This document shows positions 8,940 to 18,270 of a stretch of DNA of 58,849 nt, one piece after another. The translations under genes and the position numbers were made by a program. Location: contig CACKTW010000003.1 of NCBI GenBank assembly GCA_902603215.1, positions 1 to 58,849 of the forward strand. Direction: 5' to 3'. The DNA is from an uncultured Pelagibacteraceae bacterium (lineage in GTDB: Bacteria > Pseudomonadota > Alphaproteobacteria > Pelagibacterales > Pelagibacteraceae). Every line of letters starts with the position of its first letter. The stretch's first letter is position 1. Below the pieces are notes generated by a model, which saw only the letters and a list, made by a program, of their open reading frames with translations, made no database searches and was not told the DNA's origin.

Positions 8940-9389
8940 TTATAAAAGTGAATTTTGTCTTAAAGCTTCTGATAAAGCAATAGATACGCTTGTTACAATA
9001 TTAAGTGATCTAGTATTTTTTTGTATAGGTATTACTAATCTTTCATTTGCGACTTGATGTACAATTTGTGGAACACCTAAGCTTTCTCGGCCAAATAATA
9101 TTGTATCAGTAGGTTTAAAATTAAAATTGAAGTATTTTTTTTTTGCCTTGGTTGTCATTAAAATGATTCTTTTTGTATTTTTTTGATTTTTAAAATCATC
9201 AAAGCTTGTAAAAGATTTGATTTTACATTTGTTTTTATAATCCATAGCGATTCTTTTAAAATTTTTGTTATCTAAAAAAAACCCACAAGGTCCAATTATT
9301 TGCAATTCACAACCAAAACAAGCACATAGGCGAATTATTGCAGCAGTATTTTGAGGAATATCAGGTTGAAACAGTGCAACTTTTATCAT
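8940..9389 (-). CDS. trmL: tRNA (cytidine(34)/uridine(34)-2'-O)-methyltransferase TrmL
   Basis: TrmL is a small SPOUT enzyme that 2'-O-methylates the wobble base of leucine tRNAs. The 149-residue protein carries PDIPQNTAAIIRLCA near the N-terminus and the trefoil-knot SAM motifs ILFGRESLG, LVIPI and RSLNIVTSVSIALSEALRQ. I start it at MIKVALFQPDIP (9389); the longer frame adds 15 residues that do not belong to the family. First gene of trmL-hemF-greA, divergent from petA. Confidence 0.92.
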   Translation of the reverse strand: MIKVALFQPDIPQNTAAIIRLCACFGCELQIIGPCGFFLDNKNFKRIAMDYKNKCKIKSFTSFDDFKNQKNTKRIILMTTKAKKKYFNFNFKPTDTILFGRESLGVPQIVHQVANERLVIPIQKNTRSLNIVTSVSIALSEALRQNSLL

Positions 9390-9502
9390 ATTAGAGCTTT
9401 TTGATAGCATATGTGTCATTCTTAAACAGTGCAAAAATACGTTTTTTTGTTTAAAAATTATATTATATAAAGATAAAGGTTGTAAAATAATTAAATTCTA
9501 AA

Positions 9503-10108
9503 ATGAACGCTTCATACTTGCTCTTAACAACCATAATCATTCTTCTTGTTGCTTTTTTGTATTTATCCTGGATTTTTGTTTCAAATGAAATTGAAAATAA
9601 AGATAAAAGTAAAACAAATAGAAGAGATTTTTTATATACGGCCTCATATACTTTAGGCGCTGTTGGTGTAGCTGCTGCTGCTTGGCCTTTGATTCATCAA
9701 ATGAATCCCGACGCTTCAGTAAAAGCCCTTTCCACCACAGAGGTTGATATAAGCACTATTGAGCTAGGAAAAAGTATAACAGTTTTATGGAGAGGAAAAC
9801 CTGTTTTTATTAGAAGAAGAACACAGGAAGAAATTGTTGAAGCACAAAATATTAAACTATCAGATTTAAAAGATCCTCAAGATGATAAGGATAGGGTTAA
9901 AAAACCAGAATGGCTTGTTATGTTAGGCGTTTGTACGCACCTTGGATGTGTTCCACTTGGAAACAAAGGAGATTATAAAGGTTGGTTTTGTCCTTGTCAT
10001 GGATCTCATTATGATACTTCAGGAAGAATTAGAAAAGGTCCGGCACCCACTAATCTTGAAATACCAAAATACGAGTTTATAGATAATAATACTATCAAAA
10101 TTGGATAG
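9503..10108 (+). CDS. petA: Rieske iron-sulfur subunit of cytochrome bc1
   Basis: The Rieske subunit passes electrons from ubiquinol to cytochrome c1. The [2Fe-2S] motifs CTHLGC and CPCHGSHY are intact. The twin-arginine signal RRDFLYTAS (R41-R42) is followed by one hydrophobic helix (about 52-67). Odd point: about 40 residues precede the Tat motif and include a second strongly hydrophobic segment (about 4-28), giving 201 aa instead of a start just before the arginines. No other ATG lies between 9503 and the RRDF codons. Either the protein has an extra membrane helix or a non-ATG start is used. First gene of petABC. Confidence 0.94.
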   Translation: MNASYLLLTTIIILLVAFLYLSWIFVSNEIENKDKSKTNRRDFLYTASYTLGAVGVAAAAWPLIHQMNPDASVKALSTTEVDISTIELGKSITVLWRGKPVFIRRRTQEEIVEAQNIKLSDLKDPQDDKDRVKKPEWLVMLGVCTHLGCVPLGNKGDYKGWFCPCHGSHYDTSGRIRKGPAPTNLEIPKYEFIDNNTIKIG

Positions 10109-10114
10109 AGATAC

Positions 10115-11338
10115 ATGAGTGAAGAGAAATATATACCAAAATCAAAAATTGCTCAGTGGTTTGATAGTAGGCTACCTCTATTATCCATGGCTCATCATTT
10201 AAGAGAGTACCCAACTCCCAAAAATTTAAATTATTGGTGGACATTTGGAGGAATACTTACTTTTTGTTTAATTACCCAAATAATCACAGGTGTTGTTTTG
10301 GCAATGCATTATGTTGCTCATGCAGATCTTGCTTTTGAAAGTATTGAGCACATTATGAGAAATGTAAATTATGGGTGGTTGTTGAGATATGTTCATGCAA
10401 ACGGTGCATCAATGTTTTTTCTAGCTGTTTATATTCATATTTTTAGAGCATTGTTTTATGGGTCTTATAAAGCTCCAAGAGAAATGATTTGGATAATAGG
10501 AATGATTATTTACATATTAATGATGGCAACAGCGTTTATGGGATATGTTTTGCCATGGGGACAAATGAGTTTTTGGGGTGCTACAGTTATAACAAATTTA
10601 TTTAGCGCCATACCTTTAGTTGGAGAGGGAATTGTTACTTGGCTTTGGGGAGGGTTTGCTGTTGATAATCCTACTCTCACAAGGTTTTTTAGTTTACATT
10701 ATTTCTTACCATTTTTAATTGTTGGGCTAGTAGTTTTACATATTTGGGCTTTACACATACCTGGTAACAATAATCCTATTGGAATAGATATAAAACAACG
10801 TTCAAAGGATACAGTTCCATTTAGCCCTTACATAGCTGTTAAAGATCTATATGCTTTATTAATTTTTCTAATTATTTTTGCAGGAATAGTATTTTTTGTT
10901 CCTAATATTTTAGGTCACACGGATAATTATATTAAAGCAAATCCAATGGTTACGCCTTCACATATTGTTCCAGAATGGTATTTACTTCCTTTTTATGCAA
11001 TCTTGAGAGCTGTACCAAGTAAATTAGGAGGGGTTATCGCGATGTTCGGCTCTTTGTTTATTTTAATTATCTTACCATGGTTAGACACCTCTAAAGTGAG
11101 ATCAGCAGTATTCAGACCTTTGTATAAAATATTTTTTTGGATTTTGGTCGCAGATGTTTTGGCCTTAGGTTATTTAGGAGCAATGGTTCCAGAAGGTTGG
11201 TATTTATTTTTTGGAAGATTAGCAACAATTTACTATTTTGTTCATTTTTTATTAATTATGCCAATATTGGGTTTTAAGGAAAAAACCTTACCTTTGCCGA
11301 CAAGCATTTCAGAACCAGTCTTAGATGGGAAGAATTAA
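10115..11338 (+). CDS. petB: Cytochrome b of the bc1 complex
   Basis: This membrane subunit binds both b haems and the Qo and Qi quinone sites. The 407-residue protein has the haem-binding histidines in RYVHANGAS and YIHIFR plus a second pair in helix D ([17 protein letters not shown]), and the Qo-site PEWY motif in [13 protein letters not shown]. About eight hydrophobic helices are visible. It starts 6 bp after petA and its stop overlaps the petC start as TAATG. Confidence 0.97.
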   Translation: MSEEKYIPKSKIAQWFDSRLPLLSMAHHLREYPTPKNLNYWWTFGGILTFCLITQIITGVVLAMHYVAHADLAFESIEHIMRNVNYGWLLRYVHANGASMFFLAVYIHIFRALFYGSYKAPREMIWIIGMIIYILMMATAFMGYVLPWGQMSFWGATVITNLFSAIPLVGEGIVTWLWGGFAVDNPTLTRFFSLHYFLPFLIVGLVVLHIWALHIPGNNNPIGIDIKQRSKDTVPFSPYIAVKDLYALLIFLIIFAGIVFFVPNILGHTDNYIKANPMVTPSHIVPEWYLLPFYAILRAVPSKLGGVIAMFGSLFILIILPWLDTSKVRSAVFRPLYKIFFWILVADVLALGYLGAMVPEGWYLFFGRLATIYYFVHFLLIMPILGFKEKTLPLPTSISEPVLDGKN

Positions 11339-12123
11339 TGAAAAATAATTACAATTTTTTTTTAGTTGCTGTCTCCTTTATTTTTTTTTCAGCATTAAAT
11401 TTACAAGCATCTGAAAAAGAAATTTCTCTTTTAAAAACTAATTGGAGTTTTAAAGGCATCTTTGGTAAATTTGATAGAGGGGAATTAAGACGAGGTTATC
11501 AAGTTTACAACGAAGTTTGCTCTAGTTGTCACTCTATTTCAGAATTAAGCTATAGAAATTTATCTGAAAAAGGAGGCCCAGAATTTTCAGTTGAAGTAAC
11601 AAAAAATATCGCTGCGAGTTTTGAAGTTATTGATGGACCAAACAGTGATGGAGACATGTTTACTAGACCAGGAAGACTTTCAGACAAGTTTGTTAAACCT
11701 TATGAAAACATTGAGGCTTCAAAAGCTGCTAATGGCGGAGCATATCCACCTGATATGTCGGTTCTTGCAAAAGCAAGAAAGGGAGGTGCAGCATATATAT
11801 ATTCTTTACTCCAAGGATATGTAGATGCACCCGAAGGATATGATTTAGATGATGGCGTTTATTACAACAAATATATGCCTGGAAATCAAATTAAAATGTC
11901 AAATGTTCTTTCAGACGATCTAGTAGAATACAATGATGGAACGAAGGCAACAGTAGAACAAATGTCTAAAGATGTTTCAAGTTTTCTGACATGGGCTGCG
12001 GAACCAAGCTTAGAAGCAAGACATAAAATGGGCTTTAGAGTTATATTATATTTAATTATTTTGGCTACGCTGGTTTATTTTAGTATGAATAGATTGTGGT
12101 CACGTATTGAATCTAAAAAGTAA
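11338..12123 (+). CDS. petC: Cytochrome c1
   Basis: The periplasmic haem-c subunit hands electrons from the Rieske protein to soluble cytochrome c. A signal peptide (about 1-22, ending LNLQA) precedes the covalent haem motif CSSCH. GAYPPDMSVLAKARKGG and YMPGNQIKMS hold the acceptor surface and the Met-ligand region. One C-terminal helix (ILYLIILATLVYFSM) anchors it. Length 261 aa is normal. The last 24 bp overlap the 3' end of convergent ychF. Confidence 0.96.
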   Translation: MKNNYNFFLVAVSFIFFSALNLQASEKEISLLKTNWSFKGIFGKFDRGELRRGYQVYNEVCSSCHSISELSYRNLSEKGGPEFSVEVTKNIAASFEVIDGPNSDGDMFTRPGRLSDKFVKPYENIEASKAANGGAYPPDMSVLAKARKGGAAYIYSLLQGYVDAPEGYDLDDGVYYNKYMPGNQIKMSNVLSDDLVEYNDGTKATVEQMSKDVSSFLTWAAEPSLEARHKMGFRVILYLIILATLVYFSMNRLWSRIESKK

Positions 12124-13173
12124 TATATCTCCATCTTTAACAATATAATTTTTTCCTTCCAATCTTAGCTTTCCAGCACTTTTAGATTCATTGTAACCAT
12201 TGCATGAAATGAAGTCATCATAAGAAATTGTTTCAGCACGAATAAATCCTTTTTCAAAATCAGAATGGATTACGCCAGCAGCCTTTACTGCTGAAGTATT
12301 TTTAGGAACAGTCCATGCCCTTGATTCTTGTATTCCAGATGTGAAAAAAGTTTCTAATTTTAAAATTTTATAACCTTTTTGAATTAAAAGATCTAGACCA
12401 GTTTTTTTTATACCAGAATTTTCCATAAAAAATTTTTTTTCTTTTTCATCTAAATCAACTATTTGATTTTCTATTTCCGCACAGATTGTAATTATGTTTT
12501 CTTCTCCATATTTTTTTAAACAAGAATCAATGTACTTATTGCTGTCAACAAGCGATTTTTCATCAGTATTACAAACATAAATTTTTGGTTTAAGTGAAAG
12601 TAAACCACTTTCATTTAATGTATTTCTATCATAATTTTTTATTATATTTGATAAATCTCCATCTTTTTCCATGCATTTTAAAACATTTCTTAAAAGAATT
12701 TCTTCACTTTCTTTAAGGCTCTTCTTTTTGTTTTTTTCCAACCTTTTATTAATTGATTCCATATCAGCTAAAATCATTTCTGTTTCTACAATTTCAATGT
12801 CTCTGAGAGGATTAATATCATTATTTACATTTTGTATTTTGCTAGATTCAAAACATCTTGCTAGATGAATTATTGCATCAACTTCTCTTATATGGGATAA
12901 AAATTTATTTCCTAAACCTTCTCCTTTTGATGCACCTTTTACCAAACCTGCAATATCAACAAAAGAAATATTGGTGTTAATTTTTTTTTTTGATTTTGAA
13001 ATTTTAGATATTCTGTCTAACCTCTCATCTGGAACAAAAACATTTCCTATATTTGGGTCTATTGTACAAAATGGAAAATTAGCAGCTTGAGCTTTATTGG
13101 ATTGAGTAAGCGCATTAAATAAAGTTGATTTTCCAACATTGGGAAGACCAACAATGCCACACTTAAAACTCAT
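12100..13173 (-). CDS. ychF: Ribosome-associated ATPase YchF (Obg family)
   Basis: YchF is a universally conserved P-loop ATPase linked to ribosomes and redox stress. The G1 loop is GLPNVGKSTLFNAL at the N-terminus, G3 is DIAGLVKGASKGEGLG, and the G4 position reads NTDE rather than NKxD, which matches its ATP preference. The TGS-like C-terminus ends with EGKNYIVKDGDILLFRFN. Length 357 aa. It follows pth by 3 bp, a pairing common in bacteria, and overlaps the tail of petC. Confidence 0.96.
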   Translation of the reverse strand: MSFKCGIVGLPNVGKSTLFNALTQSNKAQAANFPFCTIDPNIGNVFVPDERLDRISKISKSKKKINTNISFVDIAGLVKGASKGEGLGNKFLSHIREVDAIIHLARCFESSKIQNVNNDINPLRDIEIVETEMILADMESINKRLEKNKKKSLKESEEILLRNVLKCMEKDGDLSNIIKNYDRNTLNESGLLSLKPKIYVCNTDEKSLVDSNKYIDSCLKKYGEENIITICAEIENQIVDLDEKEKKFFMENSGIKKTGLDLLIQKGYKILKLETFFTSGIQESRAWTVPKNTSAVKAAGVIHSDFEKGFIRAETISYDDFISCNGYNESKSAGKLRLEGKNYIVKDGDILLFRFNT

Positions 13174-13176
13174 TTA

Positions 13177-13737
13177 TTAAGAATTATTTACTTTACTTGA
13201 GAAGAGATCTAATTTTTTATCTACTAAAATTGTAAATGAACTTGTGATATTAGTAATTAAATTATTCAAAGCAGTTTTTTCATCATCGTTGAAATTATCA
13301 AGCACATGATCTGAGGCAGCATCATTGTTTTGTGGTCTGCCAATTCCAATTCTTACTCTTGAGTAATCTTTTCCTATAAATTTATCAATTGATGCAATTC
13401 CGTTGTGTCCAGCACTGCTTCCTCCAAATTTTGCTTTAATTTTTCCAAAATTGATATCCAGGTCATCATGAAACACGATCACATTTTTTGGGTCAATTTT
13501 AAAATATTCTATTAGTTCTCTTATGCAAGTTCCTGAATTATTCATAAAAGTTAAAGGTTTAATAGCGTAAACTTTTTTATCACCAATTTTTCCAGTTGTA
13601 AGCAAACCTTTAAATTTTGGTTTTTGTTTTGATAGGCTAAATTTTTGATTTATAGCATCGATTACTTTAAAACCAATATTGTGTCTATTATCCTCGTTGT
13701 TGGGACTAGGGTTGCCTAAACCTACTAAAAGTAGCAT
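13177..13737 (-). CDS. pth: Peptidyl-tRNA hydrolase
   Basis: Pth cleaves peptidyl-tRNA dropped from ribosomes and so recycles tRNA. The 186-residue protein has GLGNPSPNNEDNRHNIGF with the catalytic His, KPLTFMNNSG, FHDDLDINFGKIKAKFGGSSAGHNG, and RVRIGIGRP. It sits between rplY (23 bp upstream) and ychF (3 bp downstream); rplY-pth-ychF is a widely conserved translation cluster. Confidence 0.96.
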   Translation of the reverse strand: MLLLVGLGNPSPNNEDNRHNIGFKVIDAINQKFSLSKQKPKFKGLLTTGKIGDKKVYAIKPLTFMNNSGTCIRELIEYFKIDPKNVIVFHDDLDINFGKIKAKFGGSSAGHNGIASIDKFIGKDYSRVRIGIGRPQNNDAASDHVLDNFNDDEKTALNNLITNITSSFTILVDKKLDLFSSKVNNS

Positions 13738-13760
13738 TATTTTATTTTATTCTTTCTCTT

Positions 13761-14555
13761 TTATTTTTTAGCTTTGGTATCTTTTTTTCCATCTTCTTTT
13801 TTGGATGGTTCTTTTTTGTTTTCAGATGCTTTTGCTCCTTGAGCTTGAGAAGATTTATCTTTTGATTCTTCTCCAGGTTTAGCGGCGCCTTCTTTAGTAG
13901 CACCTTCTGCAGTAGTAGCGCCTTCAACACCTTCAGCACCTTCAACACCTTCAGCATCTTCAGCACCTTCTTCAGCTGGTTTTTCAGGCTCAACTACTAT
14001 TGTAGGTGAAGCAACAGTTGCAATTACAAAATCTCTACCTTTGATTGTTGGTTCAACATTTTCAGGTAAGGTAATTGAAGAAATTTTTATACTTGTCCCA
14101 ATTTCAGAATTATCTAGATCAACAGTGATTTCATTGGGAATGTTTTCTGTAGGACAGTTTAATTCTACTTTTCTTCTAACTATATTTAAAACCCCTCCTT
14201 TTTTTAAACCAGGAGATTTATCAGCGTTAATGAAATTAACAGGTATTTCTAAAATAATTTTTTTACCTTTTACTATTCTTAAAAAATCAATATGTGTTGG
14301 CTCATCCGATAATGGATGAAAAGATATATCTCTTGGTATTACTTTTTCTTCTTTGCCGTCTATATTTAAATTCAATAAGCTAGATAAAAAATTTTCTGAA
14401 TTAATCAAATTTTTTATTGAATCTTTTTTTAAAGAAATTTTTTGATTTTTTTCCGTTCCCCCATATAGAATAGCAGGAATAAAACCTTCTTTTCTTAGTT
14501 TGTTAACCGCTCCCTTGCTTTCAGTCTCTCTCTTTTTTGCAATTAATGACGCCAT
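13761..14555 (-). CDS. rplY: 50S ribosomal protein L25 (CTC family) with a long acidic/basic tail
   Basis: L25 binds 5S rRNA. The N-terminal 5S-binding domain (RETESKGAVNKLRKEGFIPAILYGG) and the C-terminal TL5/CTC beta domain occupy about 190 residues. The rest (about 195-264) is a low-complexity tail: first Glu/Gly/Ala repeats of the EGVEGA type, then a Lys-rich end. The repeat part is encoded by 9-bp tandem units and is visibly richer in G+C than its surroundings. Alphaproteobacterial L25 often has such a disordered tail; its role is unknown. Confidence 0.94.
   Translation of the reverse strand: MASLIAKKRETESKGAVNKLRKEGFIPAILYGGTEKNQKISLKKDSIKNLINSENFLSSLLNLNIDGKEEKVIPRDISFHPLSDEPTHIDFLRIVKGKKIILEIPVNFINADKSPGLKKGGVLNIVRRKVELNCPTENIPNEITVDLDNSEIGTSIKISSITLPENVEPTIKGRDFVIATVASPTIVVEPEKPAEEGAEDAEGVEGAEGVEGATTAEGATKEGAAKPGEESKDKSSQAQGAKASENKKEPSKKEDGKKDTKAKK
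13921..13974 (-). repeat. Six tandem 9-bp units in the rplY tail
   Basis: Read on the plus strand, the units are CCTTCAACA, CCTTCAGCA, CCTTCAACA, CCTTCAGCA, TCTTCAGCA and CCTTCTTCA; the first four form two 18-bp dimers. Each unit encodes three residues of the E-G-V/A type. The array stays in frame, so copy-number change would alter tail length without breaking the gene. Confidence 0.85.
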
Positions 14556-14613
14556 AAAAATTTTTAATTCAGAGAAAGTCTTTTAACTTATGAATGATAA
14601 TAAAACAAGTAAA

Positions 14614-15546
14614 TTATTTAAACAAACTGGAGACTGAAGTTGAATTTGAAATACGTTTAATTGCTTCGGACATTAAAGTTGATATGGACAAAACCTCAAT
14701 TTTTGAGGTATTTTTTATTTTTTGTGAGTTATCAATACTGTCTGTGACGATAAGTTTTTTAATTGAAGAATTTTTAATTTTATCTACTGCACTTCCACTT
14801 AAAACAGCATGAGTAATATAAACATAAACTTCTTTGGCGCCTTTATTTTTAAGTGCTTTTGCCGCATTCACTATTGTTCCACCAGAGTCAATAATATCAT
14901 CGGTTATGATACAAGATTTATTTTCTACATCACCAATAATATTCATGACCTCAGATTTACCTGGAGCAGGTCTTCTTTTATCGATAATTGCTAAGCCTGC
15001 ATTTAATCTTTTACCTAATGCTCTTGCTCTTTCCACTCCACCAATATCAGGTGATACGCAAATAATATTTTTTAAATTTATATTTTTTTTAATATGTCTT
15101 GCAAAAATTGGTGTTGTAAAAAGATTATCAACAGGGATATCAAAAAAACCTTGTATTTGACCAGCATGAAGATCTACAGTAACAACTCTGTGCGCTCCTG
15201 CATTCATGATTAGATTTGATACTAATTTTGCAGAAATGGAAGTTCTGGGAACTACCTTTCTGTCTTGTCTTGCGTAGCCAAAATAAGGTATCACCGCAGT
15301 GATATTTTTAGCAGACGATCTCTTTAGTGCATCAATACAAATTAATAATTCCATGAGATTATCATTTGCTGGATGAGATATAGATTGTATTACAAATATG
15401 CTGTTTCCTCTTATATTTTCATTAATCTCAATATAAATTTCACCATCAGCAAAATTCTTAATCGTAGTATTTACTAACTTTAATTTTAGATTTTTAGCTA
15501 TATTATTACTGAGTTTAATGTTGCTTGTGCAAGAAAGGACTTTCAT
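14614..15546 (-). CDS. prs: Ribose-phosphate pyrophosphokinase
   Basis: Prs makes PRPP from ribose 5-phosphate and ATP for nucleotide, His and Trp synthesis. The 310-residue protein has the class I features: ADGEIYIEINENIRG, the flexible loop YARQDRKVVPRTSISAKLV, VTVDLHAGQIQGFFDIP, and the PRPP loop CIITDDIIDSGGTI. It leads into rplY (58 bp). A plausible promoter lies just before its start. Confidence 0.97.
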   Translation of the reverse strand: MKVLSCTSNIKLSNNIAKNLKLKLVNTTIKNFADGEIYIEINENIRGNSIFVIQSISHPANDNLMELLICIDALKRSSAKNITAVIPYFGYARQDRKVVPRTSISAKLVSNLIMNAGAHRVVTVDLHAGQIQGFFDIPVDNLFTTPIFARHIKKNINLKNIICVSPDIGGVERARALGKRLNAGLAIIDKRRPAPGKSEVMNIIGDVENKSCIITDDIIDSGGTIVNAAKALKNKGAKEVYVYITHAVLSGSAVDKIKNSSIKKLIVTDSIDNSQKIKNTSKIEVLSISTLMSEAIKRISNSTSVSSLFK

Positions 15547-15557
15547 GTTTATTTTTA

Positions 15558-15585
15558 CTTATACATTTTTAAAAGAACTTTTCAA
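15558..15585 (-). promoter_or_regulatory. Candidate sigma70-type promoter for prs
   Basis: On the minus strand TTGAAA (15580-15585) and TATAAG (15558-15563) are separated by 16 bp, in the 57-bp gap between pgeF and prs. The predicted transcript would begin only about 5 nt before the prs ATG. Chance matches are common in AT-rich DNA, so this is tentative. Confidence 0.3.
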
Positions 15586-15603
15586 ACATTTTATAATAAC
15601 AGA

Positions 15604-16362
15604 TTAAGTCATCATTATGACAGAAATGCATCTACCATAGTCTTTTTCATTATTTTTTTTTGATCTTCTATAACTAAAAAAATTGTTTTTATCTGAAAAA
15701 GTATCTTTTTTTATATGATCAATGTTTTTAATATTTAATCTTTTTAGCTTAAAATCAATAAAAGCTCTCAGATCAAATAAGTATTTTTTTTTATTTTTCA
15801 TTTTTTTAAAAAATTTTGAGTTTATTCTTTTTTTTGTAAAAATTTTGAAAAATTCTTCACCAACTTCATAATTTTTTTGTGCCAAACAAGGACCAATAGA
15901 TACAATAATATCTTTTTTGACAGATCCTAAAAAAATAAATTTTTTAATCATTTTTTCAATTATTCCTTTTATGACACCTTTCCATCCAGCATGGATTGCA
16001 GCAATTATATTTTTTTTTGGATCACACAAAAGAACTGGCACACAATCAGCGGTCAAAATTCCTAGAGCCAAATAAGTTTTTTTAGTTATTAGGGCATCAG
16101 CGGACTTTTTTTTTAATAGTTTATGATCTTTAATATGGATTATTCTATTGCTATGTATTTGTTTATTGAGAATTAAGCCGTTAAAATTACAACCAATATT
16201 TTTTTTAACAATTTCTAAATTTTTTTTTACATCATTTTTTTTATCATTTGAGCCGATCCCACAATTAAGACTTTTATAAATGCCTTTTGATACACCGCCC
16301 TTCTTTGTAAAGAAACAATGTTTGATAAATGATATTTGTTTAAGATTTCTTGAATAGAGCAT
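15604..16362 (-). CDS. pgeF: PgeF/YfiH multicopper-fold protein (purine nucleoside phosphorylase / peptidoglycan editing factor)
   Basis: The YfiH (DUF152) family is annotated as polyphenol oxidase; characterised members are purine nucleoside phosphorylases, and PgeF edits peptidoglycan precursors in E. coli. The 252-residue protein has LGILTADCVPVLLCDP, AAIHAGWKG and VSIGPCLAQKNYEV, which give the metal-binding His/Cys set, and a C-terminal FSYRRSKKN. Its start abuts the stop of the methyltransferase gene, so the two are coupled. Which activity applies here cannot be told from sequence. Confidence 0.85.
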   Translation of the reverse strand: MLYSRNLKQISFIKHCFFTKKGGVSKGIYKSLNCGIGSNDKKNDVKKNLEIVKKNIGCNFNGLILNKQIHSNRIIHIKDHKLLKKKSADALITKKTYLALGILTADCVPVLLCDPKKNIIAAIHAGWKGVIKGIIEKMIKKFIFLGSVKKDIIVSIGPCLAQKNYEVGEEFFKIFTKKRINSKFFKKMKNKKKYLFDLRAFIDFKLKRLNIKNIDHIKKDTFSDKNNFFSYRRSKKNNEKDYGRCISVIMMT

Positions 16363-17427
16363 TTACTTAAAACCCAAGCTAAAATTTAAACCTTTTTTTT
16401 TAAAAAATAAAACTTTAAACAAATCTCCCATTTCTTTTTCATCAATTAATCTTTTCAATCTGTAAAATAAATCAGCCTTTTCCTTAAAAGTCATATTTTT
16501 TGAAATTATATTTGCTCTTTCAACTATTCCCATTTTTTTTAAAAAAGTTCCTTGTTTGACAACACCTTCTAGCTGGAGTCCATTTTGTTTTAAGAAAAAA
16601 GAAAAAAAATCAAAATCTATTAAATGAGTTATATCTGAATTTCCTAAATCTTTAAGAACATTAGAATATTTATGTTTTTTGACTGATTGCAAAGTATCCG
16701 TTGCGTTATTTTTGCAATACCCATAATCAAAAAAAATAATGCCCCCATTAAATTTCTTTATTTTTTTTGAAATTATTTCTAGCAATTTTATTGCATCAAT
16801 AGGGAATTCAATAAAATTTTTATTTTTAAAAAAATTCTTATAGATTTTTTTATTTAAAATTTTAGATTTATTTCTTTTATCAGAAAAGATAATTTTTTTA
16901 TTATCTATATTTTCCACGTATCTTTCGTATAACAAATTATTTTTCTTTATAAACTGTTTAATTGGCAAAGCGTCAAAAAACTCATTAGACAAAAAAATAA
17001 TTGGACCACTTTTAATTTCCTCTAAACTTTTAATCCATTTTACTTTTTTTGATTTTAATTTTTGTTTTTGTTCCTTTTTTAATTTTTTACTTTTTTCAAG
17101 AAGGATTAATTCAAAAGATTCATTAAATTCTTTGAAATTTGAAAACACATTGATCAGACTTAAACTTAATTTTCCATTTCCCGGACCCATTTCTACGATT
17201 TTAATTTTTTTTGGAAATCCTAATTTTTCCCAAAAGGCAACACACCATATTCCAATTATTTCACCAAAAAGTTTAGAAACCATTGGTGAAGTAATAAAAT
17301 CACCTTTTATTCCAAAGGGATTTTTTTTTGAATAATATCCATATTTTTTATTATATAAAATTTTTTCTAAAAAAATATTTAATGGTAAAGTTTTTTTATT
17401 TTTAAAAATTTTTGAAACAATATTCAT
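16363..17427 (-). CDS. SAM-dependent methyltransferase of the NDUFAF7/MidA family
   Basis: This belongs to the DUF185 family, whose mitochondrial member NDUFAF7/MidA dimethylates an arginine of complex I during assembly. The 354-residue protein has GDFITSPMVSKLFGEIIG (42-59), SAM motif VEMGPGNG (78-85), and FLSNEFFDALPIKQF, a signature of the family. Its start overlaps the lgt stop by 4 bp. A role in complex I assembly is an inference from mitochondria; bacterial substrates are poorly known. Confidence 0.85.
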   Translation of the reverse strand: MNIVSKIFKNKKTLPLNIFLEKILYNKKYGYYSKKNPFGIKGDFITSPMVSKLFGEIIGIWCVAFWEKLGFPKKIKIVEMGPGNGKLSLSLINVFSNFKEFNESFELILLEKSKKLKKEQKQKLKSKKVKWIKSLEEIKSGPIIFLSNEFFDALPIKQFIKKNNLLYERYVENIDNKKIIFSDKRNKSKILNKKIYKNFFKNKNFIEFPIDAIKLLEIISKKIKKFNGGIIFFDYGYCKNNATDTLQSVKKHKYSNVLKDLGNSDITHLIDFDFFSFFLKQNGLQLEGVVKQGTFLKKMGIVERANIISKNMTFKEKADLFYRLKRLIDEKEMGDLFKVLFFKKKGLNFSLGFK

Positions 17428-18212
17428 TTTATTCTTAAATAAATCAGAATTGAAAAAAATATCGTAAAGACACTTAAAATTTGACCCATAGAAAATGAAT
17501 AAAATATATATCCCAATTGGTAATCTGGTTCTCTATAAAATTCTATAATGATTCTGAATATTGAATATAGAAAGACAAATAATATTGAAGTTGCGCCAGG
17601 AACAAATATTAGTTTCTTTTTAAAAGCTAAAAAATTCAAAATTATAAAAAGAACTAAACCTTCCATTAAAGCTTCGTATATTTGCGACGGATGTCTTGTT
17701 AAACTATCAATTTTTGGAAATACAACGCCCCATGACAGTTCTGTTTTTTTTCCATAAAGCTCACCATTTATAAAATTTGACATTCTACCTAAAAATAAAC
17801 CTATGGGAGTAACACAGGATATGATATCAAAATAAATTAATTTTCGAATTTTTTTTTTATTACAGAATAAAATTGTTGAAATTATTATTCCAACCAAAGC
17901 TCCATGGAAAGACATTCCTCCTTCCCATATGTAAAAAATTTCTCTGAGGTTATTTAAATAATATTCTACATTATATAAAAGAACATAGCCGACTCTCCCA
18001 CCAATAATTATTCCAATTATTAGATATGGAATCAAATCATCAAAATCGTCAATTTTTAAATAGTTAAAATTATTATAAATTCTTAATTTTGAAATTATCT
18101 TTCTTCCATAAAACCAACCAATCAAAATTCCGAATATATATGCTAACGAATACCATCTAATTTGTAAGAAATTCAAATCAATAGCTACGGGGTCAAAATT
18201 ATGAATTAACAT
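17424..18212 (-). CDS. lgt: Prolipoprotein diacylglyceryl transferase
   Basis: Lgt attaches diacylglycerol to the lipobox cysteine of prelipoproteins in the inner membrane. The 262-residue protein has about seven hydrophobic helices, IRWYSLAYIFGILIGW near the start, GGRVGYVLLYN, SFHGALVG and the signature GRMSNFINGELYG. The usual RxGNFxN reads RMSNFIN here, a small change. First gene of the lgt-to-ychF run. Confidence 0.94.
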   Translation of the reverse strand: MLIHNFDPVAIDLNFLQIRWYSLAYIFGILIGWFYGRKIISKLRIYNNFNYLKIDDFDDLIPYLIIGIIIGGRVGYVLLYNVEYYLNNLREIFYIWEGGMSFHGALVGIIISTILFCNKKKIRKLIYFDIISCVTPIGLFLGRMSNFINGELYGKKTELSWGVVFPKIDSLTRHPSQIYEALMEGLVLFIILNFLAFKKKLIFVPGATSILFVFLYSIFRIIIEFYREPDYQLGYIFYSFSMGQILSVFTIFFSILIYLRIK

Positions 18213-18270
18213 AAAATAATTTTAAAAATTAAAATTTTGTAATAAACTATATTAAAATAAACATATAGAT

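Noticed and set aside
13742-13993. 83-codon Leu/Lys-rich frame
   Set aside because: It is a shifted frame of the rplY repeat tail and has no independent support.
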